This document shows positions 38,892-47,111 of a DNA stretch of 64,000 nt, in pieces. The first letter of the stretch is position 1. The number at the start of each line of letters is the position of its first letter. The notes beneath the pieces were generated by a model. That model worked only from the letters and a program-made list of their open reading frames with translations. It was not told where the DNA came from and searched no databases. Made by a program: the position numbers and the translations under genes. The stretch spans positions 27,193 through 91,192 of the forward strand of contig CAVVRF010000030.1 in the NCBI GenBank assembly GCA_963750535.1. Reading direction: 5' to 3'. The stretch comes from JAKFWF01 sp963750535 (GTDB taxonomy: Bacteria; Pseudomonadota; Alphaproteobacteria; Rhizobiales; Hyphomicrobiaceae).

Positions 38892-39910
38892 GTGCCCACA
38901 TTCCGCAATGGCAATCCGACGACGAGGTTCTGCGGCTTCACCCTGATGATCCGATTGGCCGTCATGCCGAGGATCAGGTACACCGGCTTGCCCGCAACCC
39001 GTGCCAGCATATCGTGCGGATTGTCGAATGTCAGCGCGAACAGCGCGACGATCCGGTCGCCTCCGGCGTCGGCCGGTGGCGCTCCCTGCCAAAGTGCATT
39101 GCCGATGCGGGTGCCTTCCTGGTCGAGGCCGACGAACCATGACCAGTCGGTGGTCTCGACCTTGGCCACCGGCTCGACCCGCACCGACAGCCCGATCAGA
39201 TGGCGCACCCAACGCTCGATTACCTGCGCGAACGCGCTCCGCGCCGGCTCGCCGAACCGAAAGTCCATCACCATGTCGAAGGCGTCGCTGCGCTCGAAGT
39301 AACCGCTGGCCGTCGCCGGCGTCATCACATCGAGATTGCGCGCCTTGGCGTCGCCGAACATCGCTACCAGCGGCGAGGCGTGATCATTGACATTGCTGCC
39401 GTCGACCACCTCCTCGTCGGCGACCAGCATTATTCCGTCCTTGACGGTGAGGCGCTGCGGTCGGAACAGCATTTCGGCGGCGCGCAGCACGAACGGGTCG
39501 CTCTCGCCGTCGAGCATGTTGCGCGCGACCAGGTGAACGAGGTGATTGAGAAACAGCGGCGGTGTCGCGACCTGCGGCGCGCCGACCTGCGCAAGATATG
39601 CTGCCTCGAGGCTGGGCGCCGCCAGCAGCGCATCGCGAAACGCGATCAGGTGCTTCCAGTTCTCGGCCGCATCGCGATCGGCCATGTCGCGAATTTCCGA
39701 CGCGGCCACCGCGGCGCGCGGCTCGCGACTGAGCCGCTGGTAGACCGCTCGCTCGATGATGCAGGCATCTGCCGGCGGCGCGATCTCCGGCCGTGCAAGA
39801 TAGGCCTTCAGGAATTCGGTGGTCACACGCAGCCGGCCATCGTCGCCGCGATCGAGCAGATGGTGCCCGCTCGAGATCCAGAAATCATGAGCATGGATCG
39901 GTGCGGTCAC
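38888..39910 (-). CDS. DUF6352-type protein, formate dehydrogenase accessory region
   Basis: A 340-residue protein with a GTG start at 39910 that overlaps the preceding stop by 4 bp. The N-terminal HDFWISSGHHLLDRGDDGRLRVT and the NHLVHLVARNMLDGESDPFVLRAAEM segment are well formed. No membrane or cofactor motifs are apparent. From memory this matches the DUF6352 family found in Rhizobiales formate dehydrogenase islands; I could not search to confirm it. Function is unknown. Confidence 0.7.
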   Translation of the reverse strand: MTAPIHAHDFWISSGHHLLDRGDDGRLRVTTEFLKAYLARPEIAPPADACIIERAVYQRLSREPRAAVAASEIRDMADRDAAENWKHLIAFRDALLAAPSLEAAYLAQVGAPQVATPPLFLNHLVHLVARNMLDGESDPFVLRAAEMLFRPQRLTVKDGIMLVADEEVVDGSNVNDHASPLVAMFGDAKARNLDVMTPATASGYFERSDAFDMVMDFRFGEPARSAFAQVIERWVRHLIGLSVRVEPVAKVETTDWSWFVGLDQEGTRIGNALWQGAPPADAGGDRIVALFALTFDNPHDMLARVAGKPVYLILGMTANRIIRVKPQNLVVGLPLRNVGT

Positions 39911-40476
39911 GGTTGGGGCGCCGCCTTGGCCGCAACGAGCGCGGCGAGATCGAGCGGCGGCGCATCGGTTCCGCCCTCGTCCTCGACTACCGCGAAAGCA
40001 CCGGCGCTGCACGGCATCGCGGTCGCCTGCCGGGCGTCGGCGGCGTGGAACGTTCGAAACTGCTCGGAGATCTCGCCACCGGCGGTCAGCGTGCGGCTGA
40101 GGGCGACGAGTGTCTGCGGCGGATGCTGGGCGAGGCTCTCGGCGAACGCGACCTCCTCGATCGCCGCCGCTTGGGCGGCATCGGGACCTGGCGCGCCGTG
40201 CGCCGCGATCAGGAACTGCGCCAGGCTTGCCACCGCCGCATCGCGCTCTGCCGCGGTCGCCTCGACGACCACGGCGAGGGTCGACCAGCCGAACGAGGTG
40301 AGCCCGAGGAAGCCTGAGCGAAATGCCTGCCGACGGCGGCCGGCGAGAGCCGATACGTCCTCGTCCCAGAACATGAATGCGCCCGGCACGGCCCACTCGC
40401 CGGCGGCGGCGGCACGCTCGAATATCAGCGTATCCGAGGCGTCGAGCCTGATGGTGCGGAGCAGCTTGATGGTCAA
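39907..40476 (-). CDS. DUF6505-type protein, formate dehydrogenase accessory region
   Basis: About 189 residues from a TTG at 40476; an ATG at 40518 is an alternative but overlaps the previous gene by 37 bp. The core reads KLLRTIRLDASDTLIFERAA and EWAVPGAFMFWDEDV, and SFGWSTLAVVVEAT follows. I recall the name DUF6505 for this neighbour of DUF6352. The stop overlaps the next GTG (GTGA). Its function is unknown. Confidence 0.65.
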   Translation of the reverse strand: MTIKLLRTIRLDASDTLIFERAAAAGEWAVPGAFMFWDEDVSALAGRRRQAFRSGFLGLTSFGWSTLAVVVEATAAERDAAVASLAQFLIAAHGAPGPDAAQAAAIEEVAFAESLAQHPPQTLVALSRTLTAGGEISEQFRTFHAADARQATAMPCSAGAFAVVEDEGGTDAPPLDLAALVAAKAAPQP

Positions 40477-40481
40477 GGCGA

Positions 40482-41222
40482 TCAGATCCAGGGTTCGCCG
40501 GTCGTCGGATCCAGCCATTGCGGCACCGCCAGCGCCGACGTCAAGGGCGTGCGCACGAAATCCTTCGGCGCGGAAATCCGCCGTTCGAGCAGGTCGCCAT
40601 TCACATCAAGGCTCCGCCGCACGCCCTTCAGCGGCTGCAGCCGGGCCAGGAAGCGCTCGGCGACCGAGTTGAAGCCCCGCACCCGCCAGCTGTCGAACGC
40701 GGACATCAAGTGACGGGCGAAGCTTTCGATGATCCTGTTGCCGTCCATCATCTCGAAGCCCTCGGCTTCGAGACTGGTGCCCTTGGCAAAGGTTTGGTCG
40801 ATCGTCATCGACACGACGCTGCGCAGGTGCAGTCCGAGCACCAGCCAGTCCGGCACATCGTTGTCGGAAACTCCCGCCGGCGCGGCAACACGGCAGCCAC
40901 CGATGATGCCGCCGTCGAGCATGACGGTGTCGGGCCAGACGAACTCCACCGGCTTCTCCGGCGGACAATAAGCGGCGAGCGCATCGCCGGCGGCATTCAT
41001 CCCGGCGAAGATTGCGCACCGAGCCTCGGCCAGGCGATATTCCGGCTCCAGCACCACCGCCGCCTCGATCGTGTCGAACCGGCGCACCCAGACCAGCGTG
41101 CCGGCACCTTCCTCCGCGGCAATGGCCTGCGCGTGAGCGAAGGCGTCGCGATACTCGCGCAAGCCCACCGCACGGTAACCCGGGGGCAGGTCGAGGTTGT
41201 GCTCTTCGGCATGCGTGCTCAT
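40482..41222 (-). CDS. Biotin/lipoate-protein-ligase-like protein
   Basis: A 246-residue protein related to the BirA/LplA fold (DUF4444 or biotin/lipoate ligase group): GTLVWVRRFDTIEAAVVLEPE, then FVWPDTVMLDGGIIGGCRVAAP resembling KWPNDI...GG of biotin ligases, and a C-terminal extension with LDVNGDLLERR. The family usually attaches biotin or lipoate, but the usual target carriers are absent here. It leads the accessory operon and is divergent from the multi-cluster ferredoxin, with 60 bp between starts. Confidence 0.75.
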   Translation of the reverse strand: MSTHAEEHNLDLPPGYRAVGLREYRDAFAHAQAIAAEEGAGTLVWVRRFDTIEAAVVLEPEYRLAEARCAIFAGMNAAGDALAAYCPPEKPVEFVWPDTVMLDGGIIGGCRVAAPAGVSDNDVPDWLVLGLHLRSVVSMTIDQTFAKGTSLEAEGFEMMDGNRIIESFARHLMSAFDSWRVRGFNSVAERFLARLQPLKGVRRSLDVNGDLLERRISAPKDFVRTPLTSALAVPQWLDPTTGEPWI

Positions 41223-41282
41223 CTTGCACATTACGTATAGGCTGCCCGACAATCGAGCAACCGCATCGGACATGAAATTCGA

Positions 41283-43364
41283 ATGACCAACTCCGCGACC
41301 CATTCCTCGGCCACCCGCACGATCCTGCTGTGCTCGTGCGAGGATACGATGCCGCTCGATGCCGCGACGGTGGCGAAGGGATGCCGCAATGCCCGCATCG
41401 TCCAGGTCCGTCACCTTTGCGGTCCGGAGCTCGACGTTTATCGCAAGCACGCCGCCGGCGGCACGGTGACAGTCGCGTGCACCGCGCAACGGGCCCTGTT
41501 CGAGGAAGTCGCGGACGACGCCGGCCTCGAGGCTTCGCTGGCTTTCGCCAATGTCCGCGAGACCGCCGGCTGGTCGTACGATGCGGCGCGGGCCGCGCCG
41601 AAAATGGCGGCGATGCTGGCCATGGCGGCGATACCGAGCCAGCCGCCGTCGACGGTCACGTTCGAAAGCTCCGGCGTCGCGCTGATCTATGGAACGGCGG
41701 CGGCCGCGCTCGAAGCCGCGTCGGCGCTGAAGGACCGGCTCGATATCACCGTGCTGATATCGGACGCCGGCGACGCGACGCCGCCGATGGCGATCGAGTA
41801 TCCGATCCTGCGCGGACGCATCCGGTCGGTCAAAGGCCACCTCGGCGCATTCGAGATCGGGGTCGATGCGCTCGCCAGGCCGGCGCCGTCGTCCCGCCGC
41901 ACGCTGGTGTTCGGCCCGGCTCGCGACGGCACGGTGTCGAACGCCGACATTCTGATCGACCTGTCGGGCGGCGCGCCGCTGATTGCGGCCGACGACCTGC
42001 GCGAAGGCTACTTGCGCGCGGACCCGGCCGATCCGCTCGCGGTCCAGCGGCTGCTGCTCCGGGCCAGCGACCTGTCCGGCACCTTCGACAAGCCACGGTA
42101 CATCGATTTCAGCGCCGACCTGTGCGCCCATTCCCGCTCGCGCAAGATCGGCTGCACGCGGTGCCTCGACCTCTGCCCGGCCGGCGCCATCACCCCGGCC
42201 GGCGACGCGGTCGCGATCGACGCGCATATCTGCGGCGGCTGCGGCCAGTGCGCCGCCGCGTGCCCGACCGGAGCCGCCGCCTATGCCGTGCCCAGGGTCG
42301 AGGTCCTGATGCAGCAGATCCGGGCCGGCGCCCTCGCCTATGGCGAAGCGGGCGGGCGTGACGGAATCCTGATGCTGCACGACCGGCCACACGGCGCCGC
42401 CCTGATCGACGCGGCGGCCCGTTTCTCGGACGGACTGCCGGCGAACGTGGTGCCGCTGGAGGTGAACGAGACCACCCAGGTCGGATTGGAGGCGGTAGCG
42501 GCGGCGATCGCCTACGGCTTCCGGGCCGTGCGTCTGCTGACCCGAAGCACGCCCCGGCACGATATCGCCGGACTGACCCGGACGATCGAGGTCGCGAACC
42601 TGATGCTGTCCGGGCTCGGTTTCGGCACGGACGCCGTCGGTCTCATCCAGACCGACGATCCCGACGCGCTGATCGCCGCGTTGCGGGAGCCGCTCGCGGC
42701 CGCGCCGGCCCGCGCCGCCGCCACATTCGTGCCGTTCGGAGGCAAGCGCGACCTGATGAAGCTGGTGCTGCGCGAGCTGCATCGGATCGCACCAGCGCCG
42801 CGTGCCCGGATCGACCTGCCGCGCGGCGCCGCATTCGGCGGCCTGGCGGTCGACGTCGCCGGCTGCACCTTGTGCCTGTCCTGCGTATCGGCGTGCCCGA
42901 CCAGCGCGCTTGGCGATGCCGCCGACCGTCCGCTGCTGTCGTTCGACGAGAGCCTGTGCGTGCAATGCGGTCTGTGCGTGGCGACCTGTCCGGAGAAAGT
43001 GATCGAGCTCGCGCCACGCATCGATTTCGCCGCCTTCGAGGCGGGCCGCGCCACCGTGAAGGAGGAGGAGCCGTTCCACTGCATCAAGTGCGGCAAGCCG
43101 TTCGGAGTGAAATCGACGATCGAGCGCATCACGGCAAAGCTCAAGGACAAGCACTGGATGTTCAGCGGCGAGGGCCAGGCGCGCCTCGACCTGATCCGCT
43201 GCTGCGACGATTGCCGCGTCGAGACGATGACCAACTCTGGCTTCGATCCATATGCCGCCGCGCCGCGCCCGAACGTCAGGACGGCCGATGACTACCGGAA
43301 GGAACGCGAGGTCGCCGCGCGGGAAGCCGCGATGCGAGCCAAGATCGACAAGGGCGAGGCGTGA
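41283..43364 (+). CDS. Large multi-cluster 4Fe-4S protein of the formate dehydrogenase island
   Basis: A 693-residue protein. The N-terminal third has Cys at 17, 19, 34, 46 and 66, in CSCED and VACTAQRALFEEV contexts. Two [4Fe-4S] motifs lie in the middle (CTRCLDLCPAGAI near 291 and CGGCGQCAAACPTGA near 317). Two more lie near residues 525-570 (CTLCLSCVSACPTSAL, CVQCGLCVATCPEKVI). A CxxC (CIKCGKPFG) pairs with a late CCDDC, like a zinc site. It may relay electrons from formate dehydrogenase or serve in its assembly; neither is shown. Transcribed divergently from the accessory operon. Confidence 0.82.
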   Translation: MTNSATHSSATRTILLCSCEDTMPLDAATVAKGCRNARIVQVRHLCGPELDVYRKHAAGGTVTVACTAQRALFEEVADDAGLEASLAFANVRETAGWSYDAARAAPKMAAMLAMAAIPSQPPSTVTFESSGVALIYGTAAAALEAASALKDRLDITVLISDAGDATPPMAIEYPILRGRIRSVKGHLGAFEIGVDALARPAPSSRRTLVFGPARDGTVSNADILIDLSGGAPLIAADDLREGYLRADPADPLAVQRLLLRASDLSGTFDKPRYIDFSADLCAHSRSRKIGCTRCLDLCPAGAITPAGDAVAIDAHICGGCGQCAAACPTGAAAYAVPRVEVLMQQIRAGALAYGEAGGRDGILMLHDRPHGAALIDAAARFSDGLPANVVPLEVNETTQVGLEAVAAAIAYGFRAVRLLTRSTPRHDIAGLTRTIEVANLMLSGLGFGTDAVGLIQTDDPDALIAALREPLAAAPARAAATFVPFGGKRDLMKLVLRELHRIAPAPRARIDLPRGAAFGGLAVDVAGCTLCLSCVSACPTSALGDAADRPLLSFDESLCVQCGLCVATCPEKVIELAPRIDFAAFEAGRATVKEEEPFHCIKCGKPFGVKSTIERITAKLKDKHWMFSGEGQARLDLIRCCDDCRVETMTNSGFDPYAAAPRPNVRTADDYRKEREVAAREAAMRAKIDKGEA

Positions 43365-43434
43365 GCGCCTAGTCCGTGCAGTTCGCCCGGCCATAGGAAT
43401 GACGAGCGTCGAGCGATGATCGGCACGGGCGCGG

Positions 43435-44745
43435 TCAGGGCGCCGTGACGCGGGCGAGCCAGTCCACGAGAGCCTTGCGGTCGTCAGGATCGGTGATGCG
43501 CTGCTCGGGCATCTTGGTGCCCGGCGTAAAGGCCGCCGGACCAACCTCGAACAGCTTCGCGATGGTATCCTGCGTCCAAACGATATTCATGCCCTTCAAC
43601 GGTCCCGAGTACGCATAGCCGGGCAGGCTCGCGATGCGCCGCCCCATGATGTGATGCAGTGTCGGACCGGCGAGATGCGTGTCGGCCTCGGTCAGACCGT
43701 GACAGGCGCGGCAGGCGCGGAACACCTTCGCCCCTCGGTCCTTCGCTTCGGGGATCCCGTTATCCTCCTGCTCGGCAACCGATGGGCCAGCCGCCCGGCC
43801 GGTCGCGACATCGAACCGGCGGACGGCGCGATCGGCACCACCCGTGAACAGTTCGCCGCCGTCGGGCGAGAAGGCGAGTGCCCACACCGGCAGTCCCGGC
43901 CCGAGAATCCGGGATCGCACCGCGCCGGTTGCCCGATCGATTACCGTCACCGGAGTACGCATGCCGCCGGTTGCGACAGTGTTTCCGTCGGCCGCCACCG
44001 CGACCGCATTCAGCGGCCCATCCGGCAGCTCGATCGTTCGCACCGGCCGCAGGCTCGCATCGATCTCGCGCAGAGTCCCGTCGCCGCAGGCAAGGAGGAA
44101 ATGACCGTCGGCCAGCCGCGCCAGTCCATTGACGGGCGACGTCACCTTGGATCGCAGCGTCTCACCTTCGCCGGCAATCGGCGTGAGCCGCAGCTGTCCA
44201 TTGTAGCTTACACTGAGGATCGACGAGCCGTCTGCCTTGAATGCGAGCCCGGTGACCGGCGCATCGTGCTCGACGATCAACCTGCTAGAGCCACTCGCGT
44301 CCCACAGGCGCACCGTTCGATCCCAGCCGGCACTCGCCACCAAGGCGCCAACAGGGGCCGCGGCCAGGGCCGAGACCGCTCCGTCGTGTCCGACAAGCAT
44401 CTGCGGCGGAGCGTTCGCCTCGCCGCATGACACCGCAATGCGCGCGTCCTCGCCCCCAGACACGAGGCAGCCGTCTGCCCGCACGACGAGGGAGCTCACG
44501 GCCGTATCATGAACTCGCAGAACGCGCACAGCGCGGCCTGCGGCAATGTCCCAAACGATGATGGCGCTGTCGAACCCCGCGGTGGCGACCCGTCCGCCAG
44601 GCAGGACCACGATCGCCCGCACCGCTCCGCCGTGACCGCGCATCGCCGGCTCTGAGCCTGATGGCGCTTGCGGCGCCTGCGCCAGCACGGGAAACATCGG
44701 CAGTGCGGTCGCGATCATCAGCCAGCGAAGCAACGCAAGAGCCAT
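43435..44745 (-). CDS. Secreted WD40 beta-propeller fused to cytochrome c
   Basis: A 436-residue protein with a signal peptide (about 1-22). Residues 30-330 form seven WD40-like blades ending in IVWDIA or VRLWDA type strands. A C-terminal class I cytochrome c follows, with CRACH at 345-349, GPTLHHIMGR, and a likely axial Met in TKMPEQR. The protein should be periplasmic and depends on the Ccm system. The fusion resembles enzymes of unclear role in other proteobacteria. It is convergent with the ferredoxin gene. Confidence 0.83.
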   Translation of the reverse strand: MALALLRWLMIATALPMFPVLAQAPQAPSGSEPAMRGHGGAVRAIVVLPGGRVATAGFDSAIIVWDIAAGRAVRVLRVHDTAVSSLVVRADGCLVSGGEDARIAVSCGEANAPPQMLVGHDGAVSALAAAPVGALVASAGWDRTVRLWDASGSSRLIVEHDAPVTGLAFKADGSSILSVSYNGQLRLTPIAGEGETLRSKVTSPVNGLARLADGHFLLACGDGTLREIDASLRPVRTIELPDGPLNAVAVAADGNTVATGGMRTPVTVIDRATGAVRSRILGPGLPVWALAFSPDGGELFTGGADRAVRRFDVATGRAAGPSVAEQEDNGIPEAKDRGAKVFRACRACHGLTEADTHLAGPTLHHIMGRRIASLPGYAYSGPLKGMNIVWTQDTIAKLFEVGPAAFTPGTKMPEQRITDPDDRKALVDWLARVTAP

Positions 44746-44922
44746 GCCTAACACCCAGTCGCAATACCTGACGCGTCGCCCCTGTCGCGGCCGGGCGTCG
44801 TCGAGCCCCGCTTTTGTGACGACGTGCAACACGCTGGTATCAGCCATGAATTGTCGAGCGTCGTCAACGCGCACGGGCGCCATCGCGATCACGGCTCCGC
44901 GCTATCGACATCCCCAAGTCGA

Positions 44923-45891
44923 TCAAGGGCTACTGGGTGACCTGAAGACGCGTACGCGCTGCAGTAGCGATCGTGGCGCATCCAGTGGTGGCGGAGGAGC
45001 CAGGCCGGGTGCCGGCAGGTGCACCTCTGGCACACGCGCCGCAGGCGCCGCCGCTTGCTGCTGCGTCGGCTCCGCTGAGTCAGTTGCATCAACATGGCGA
45101 CGCAATCCAGAGAGCGCCAGGTCGTGCGCGCGCACAATCGAGATGCGAAGCCCGACCAGAGCCTGACGCCCGTTGGCTCCGGTCACGACAAGGGTTGCGC
45201 CTCTGGCGTGCCGCATCTGTTGATTGGAGCGCCCATCCTGGAACAGTGCCTCGACATCGAAGCTCCAGGCTGCCGCGCCGGCCCCTGACAGCGCCAGACC
45301 AAGGGACGCAATAGCCAATGCCCGCCCCTTCGTCCCCACGAAACTGCCCAGCGGCATCCAACCGGTCCGATCGCCATTCGCCATCACGGTCCGATAGGCG
45401 ACCGAGACATCTGGTGGGCATGCCGGCCATTCGAGCGTCAACCCCTCGATCCTGCCGGGCGTCTTGGCATTGCCGACCCACTCCCCGGCCTTGAAACGGA
45501 CGTCGCCGCGCCGCTCGACGTGCGCAATGCCACGAAAATCGGCGGCATTCGCGGCGCTGCCGCCTCGCCCAGCAGACGGCACCGCCGGCACCGTATCGGG
45601 ACCGTCCCCGACCGGCTCGACGACGATTTCGGCTGCCACGGCCGCTTCGCGTGATTCCCCGACGACCGCGACCAGGAGGTCCAGCGGCTCGTGCGCCATC
45701 ACATGACTTGTATCGCCGCTGTGACGGAGTATCCGGTGCCGCGAGCCCGTGCCATGTCGGAAGGCGGCCTCGGCCGGACCACCAAGCAGGGAAAGCACGC
45801 AAACCACCTGTCCGGCCCGGGCTCCACTCGCCAGTGTGATGCGATGGACGCCAGGCTCGAGGGGAAACACTCTGCTCGCCGCATGTTTCAT
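44923..45891 (-). CDS. Unknown protein
   Basis: A 322-residue protein from an ATG at 45891. The N-terminal EPGVHRITLASGARAGQVVCVLSLLGG and the middle RGDVRFKAGEWVGNAKTPGRIEGLTLEWPACPPDVSVAYRTV look like a compact beta-rich domain. The C-terminus is a Pro/Ala-rich tail. The family is not recognised. It is upstream of the WD40-cytochrome c gene on the same strand with a 177-bp gap. Codon use is similar to its neighbours. Confidence 0.5.
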   Translation of the reverse strand: MKHAASRVFPLEPGVHRITLASGARAGQVVCVLSLLGGPAEAAFRHGTGSRHRILRHSGDTSHVMAHEPLDLLVAVVGESREAAVAAEIVVEPVGDGPDTVPAVPSAGRGGSAANAADFRGIAHVERRGDVRFKAGEWVGNAKTPGRIEGLTLEWPACPPDVSVAYRTVMANGDRTGWMPLGSFVGTKGRALAIASLGLALSGAGAAAWSFDVEALFQDGRSNQQMRHARGATLVVTGANGRQALVGLRISIVRAHDLALSGLRRHVDATDSAEPTQQQAAAPAARVPEVHLPAPGLAPPPPLDAPRSLLQRVRVFRSPSSP

Positions 45892-47087
45892 GTTCAGACC
45901 GCGATGCTCAGGTTCGGTTGCCACCGGTTGCCAACCAGCAAGATTTGGGCAAGTCCCGTAGCGGCTGAGACGGACCCCGGCGGTTCGGGCACGCGGCCAA
46001 CACACGATGACCCTCCCGACACACGGCCCATTTCACTCGCTGCGCGACCTGGTCGGAGCCGATACACGGCGACGAAGTCGCTTAGATTACAAGCAGGTCT
46101 GGAATCGTACCGATCGTGTCCACCGCCGTCCGGCCCCCCGCTCATGATCATGCAAGCTATGCCGTTCCACCGGCCGGCGACCAGCTGCGCTCGGTCGCTT
46201 CGAGTTGGCCGTCGGCGCCGCGGCTATCACAACGTCGCAATCGGTTGGCCGGAAATTAGACAGTTGCCTGCCTACTAAGGCGCCAGCGCCGAGGTGTGTT
46301 TGCGCAACACTGCAAGAGGCAAATTGCCAACCGCACCCGAGCATCGTTGTCGCCCGCTCGCTCAATTGCTTAGAAGCACTGCGATCCGGTTGAGCGATGT
46401 TGAGCGTCAAAATGGACGTCGAAACGCCCGCTGTTCCATGTCATAAGTGGGTCAACTCGACTCCGTTCTGCATCAGCAGTATTTGCCGCGTTGAAATGTG
46501 CAGCCGGCGGGCATTTATGTTACCGAGGCCGGCACTGATTTCACCGAGAATGGTCGCTCGCGTCCCAAAAATGACGCGTGCTGCGTTGGACGGACCGAAT
46601 GGCGCGCCGCTGTCGATGCTTGCATCGCGGGCTCGCGGTGCCGGATTGGCGCAACCGCCTCGAGATCGAGCTCGACGGCATGACGGCGCCGCGGTGGTGA
46701 TGGGCGTGTTCGCAGGCGGGGGAAGGCGATTATGGACGACATCACTGCGGCCGCCGGCGAGGCGACGAGCAGAATGAAGGAGCCGAAGGCGCCGGAGTCC
46801 GGCAGGACCCTGGCCCAACTGCGCTTCTGCGACAACGATGGGCCGCGCAGGACACCTCGCTGCTGCCACCGCCGGGTGATCGCGCTGTCGGTATCTGCTC
46901 GGCACCAAACCGGGCCCCGCGCCTCACACCCTTCGCCGTTGTGCCGGAACATGGCCCAGCGCTATCGATCGGGCCCGGCCCGGCTTACCGGCAGCCGCTT
47001 CCGGCAGGTTATCCTGAAGGATGCCTGAAATCATCTGATGAGATCCGCCAAGGCCCCAGTTCTTTCGAAACCGAGCACGCATGCTGC
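45892..47087. other. Large gene-poor region
   Basis: About 1.2 kb without a convincing gene. Overlapping open frames of 100-155 codons exist on both strands (for example 46441-46908 minus and 46397-46777 plus), but none has a known domain, clear ribosome site, or coding-like composition. The GC content dips to about 60 percent in parts, and the region separates the respiratory block from the glycosyltransferase block. It may hold regulatory sequence or eroded genes. Confidence 0.4.
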
Positions 47088-47111
47088 ATGACGAGCGGAA
47101 CAGAGAAGTTC

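Noticed and set aside
40482..43544. A 1020-codon minus-strand frame covering the ferredoxin gene
   Set aside because: Only its end (40482-41222) is a real gene; the rest is antisense to the cluster-bearing ferredoxin.
46441..46908. A 155-codon minus-strand frame in the gene-poor gap
   Set aside because: No family, no ribosome site, and overlapping open frames on the other strand of equal quality.
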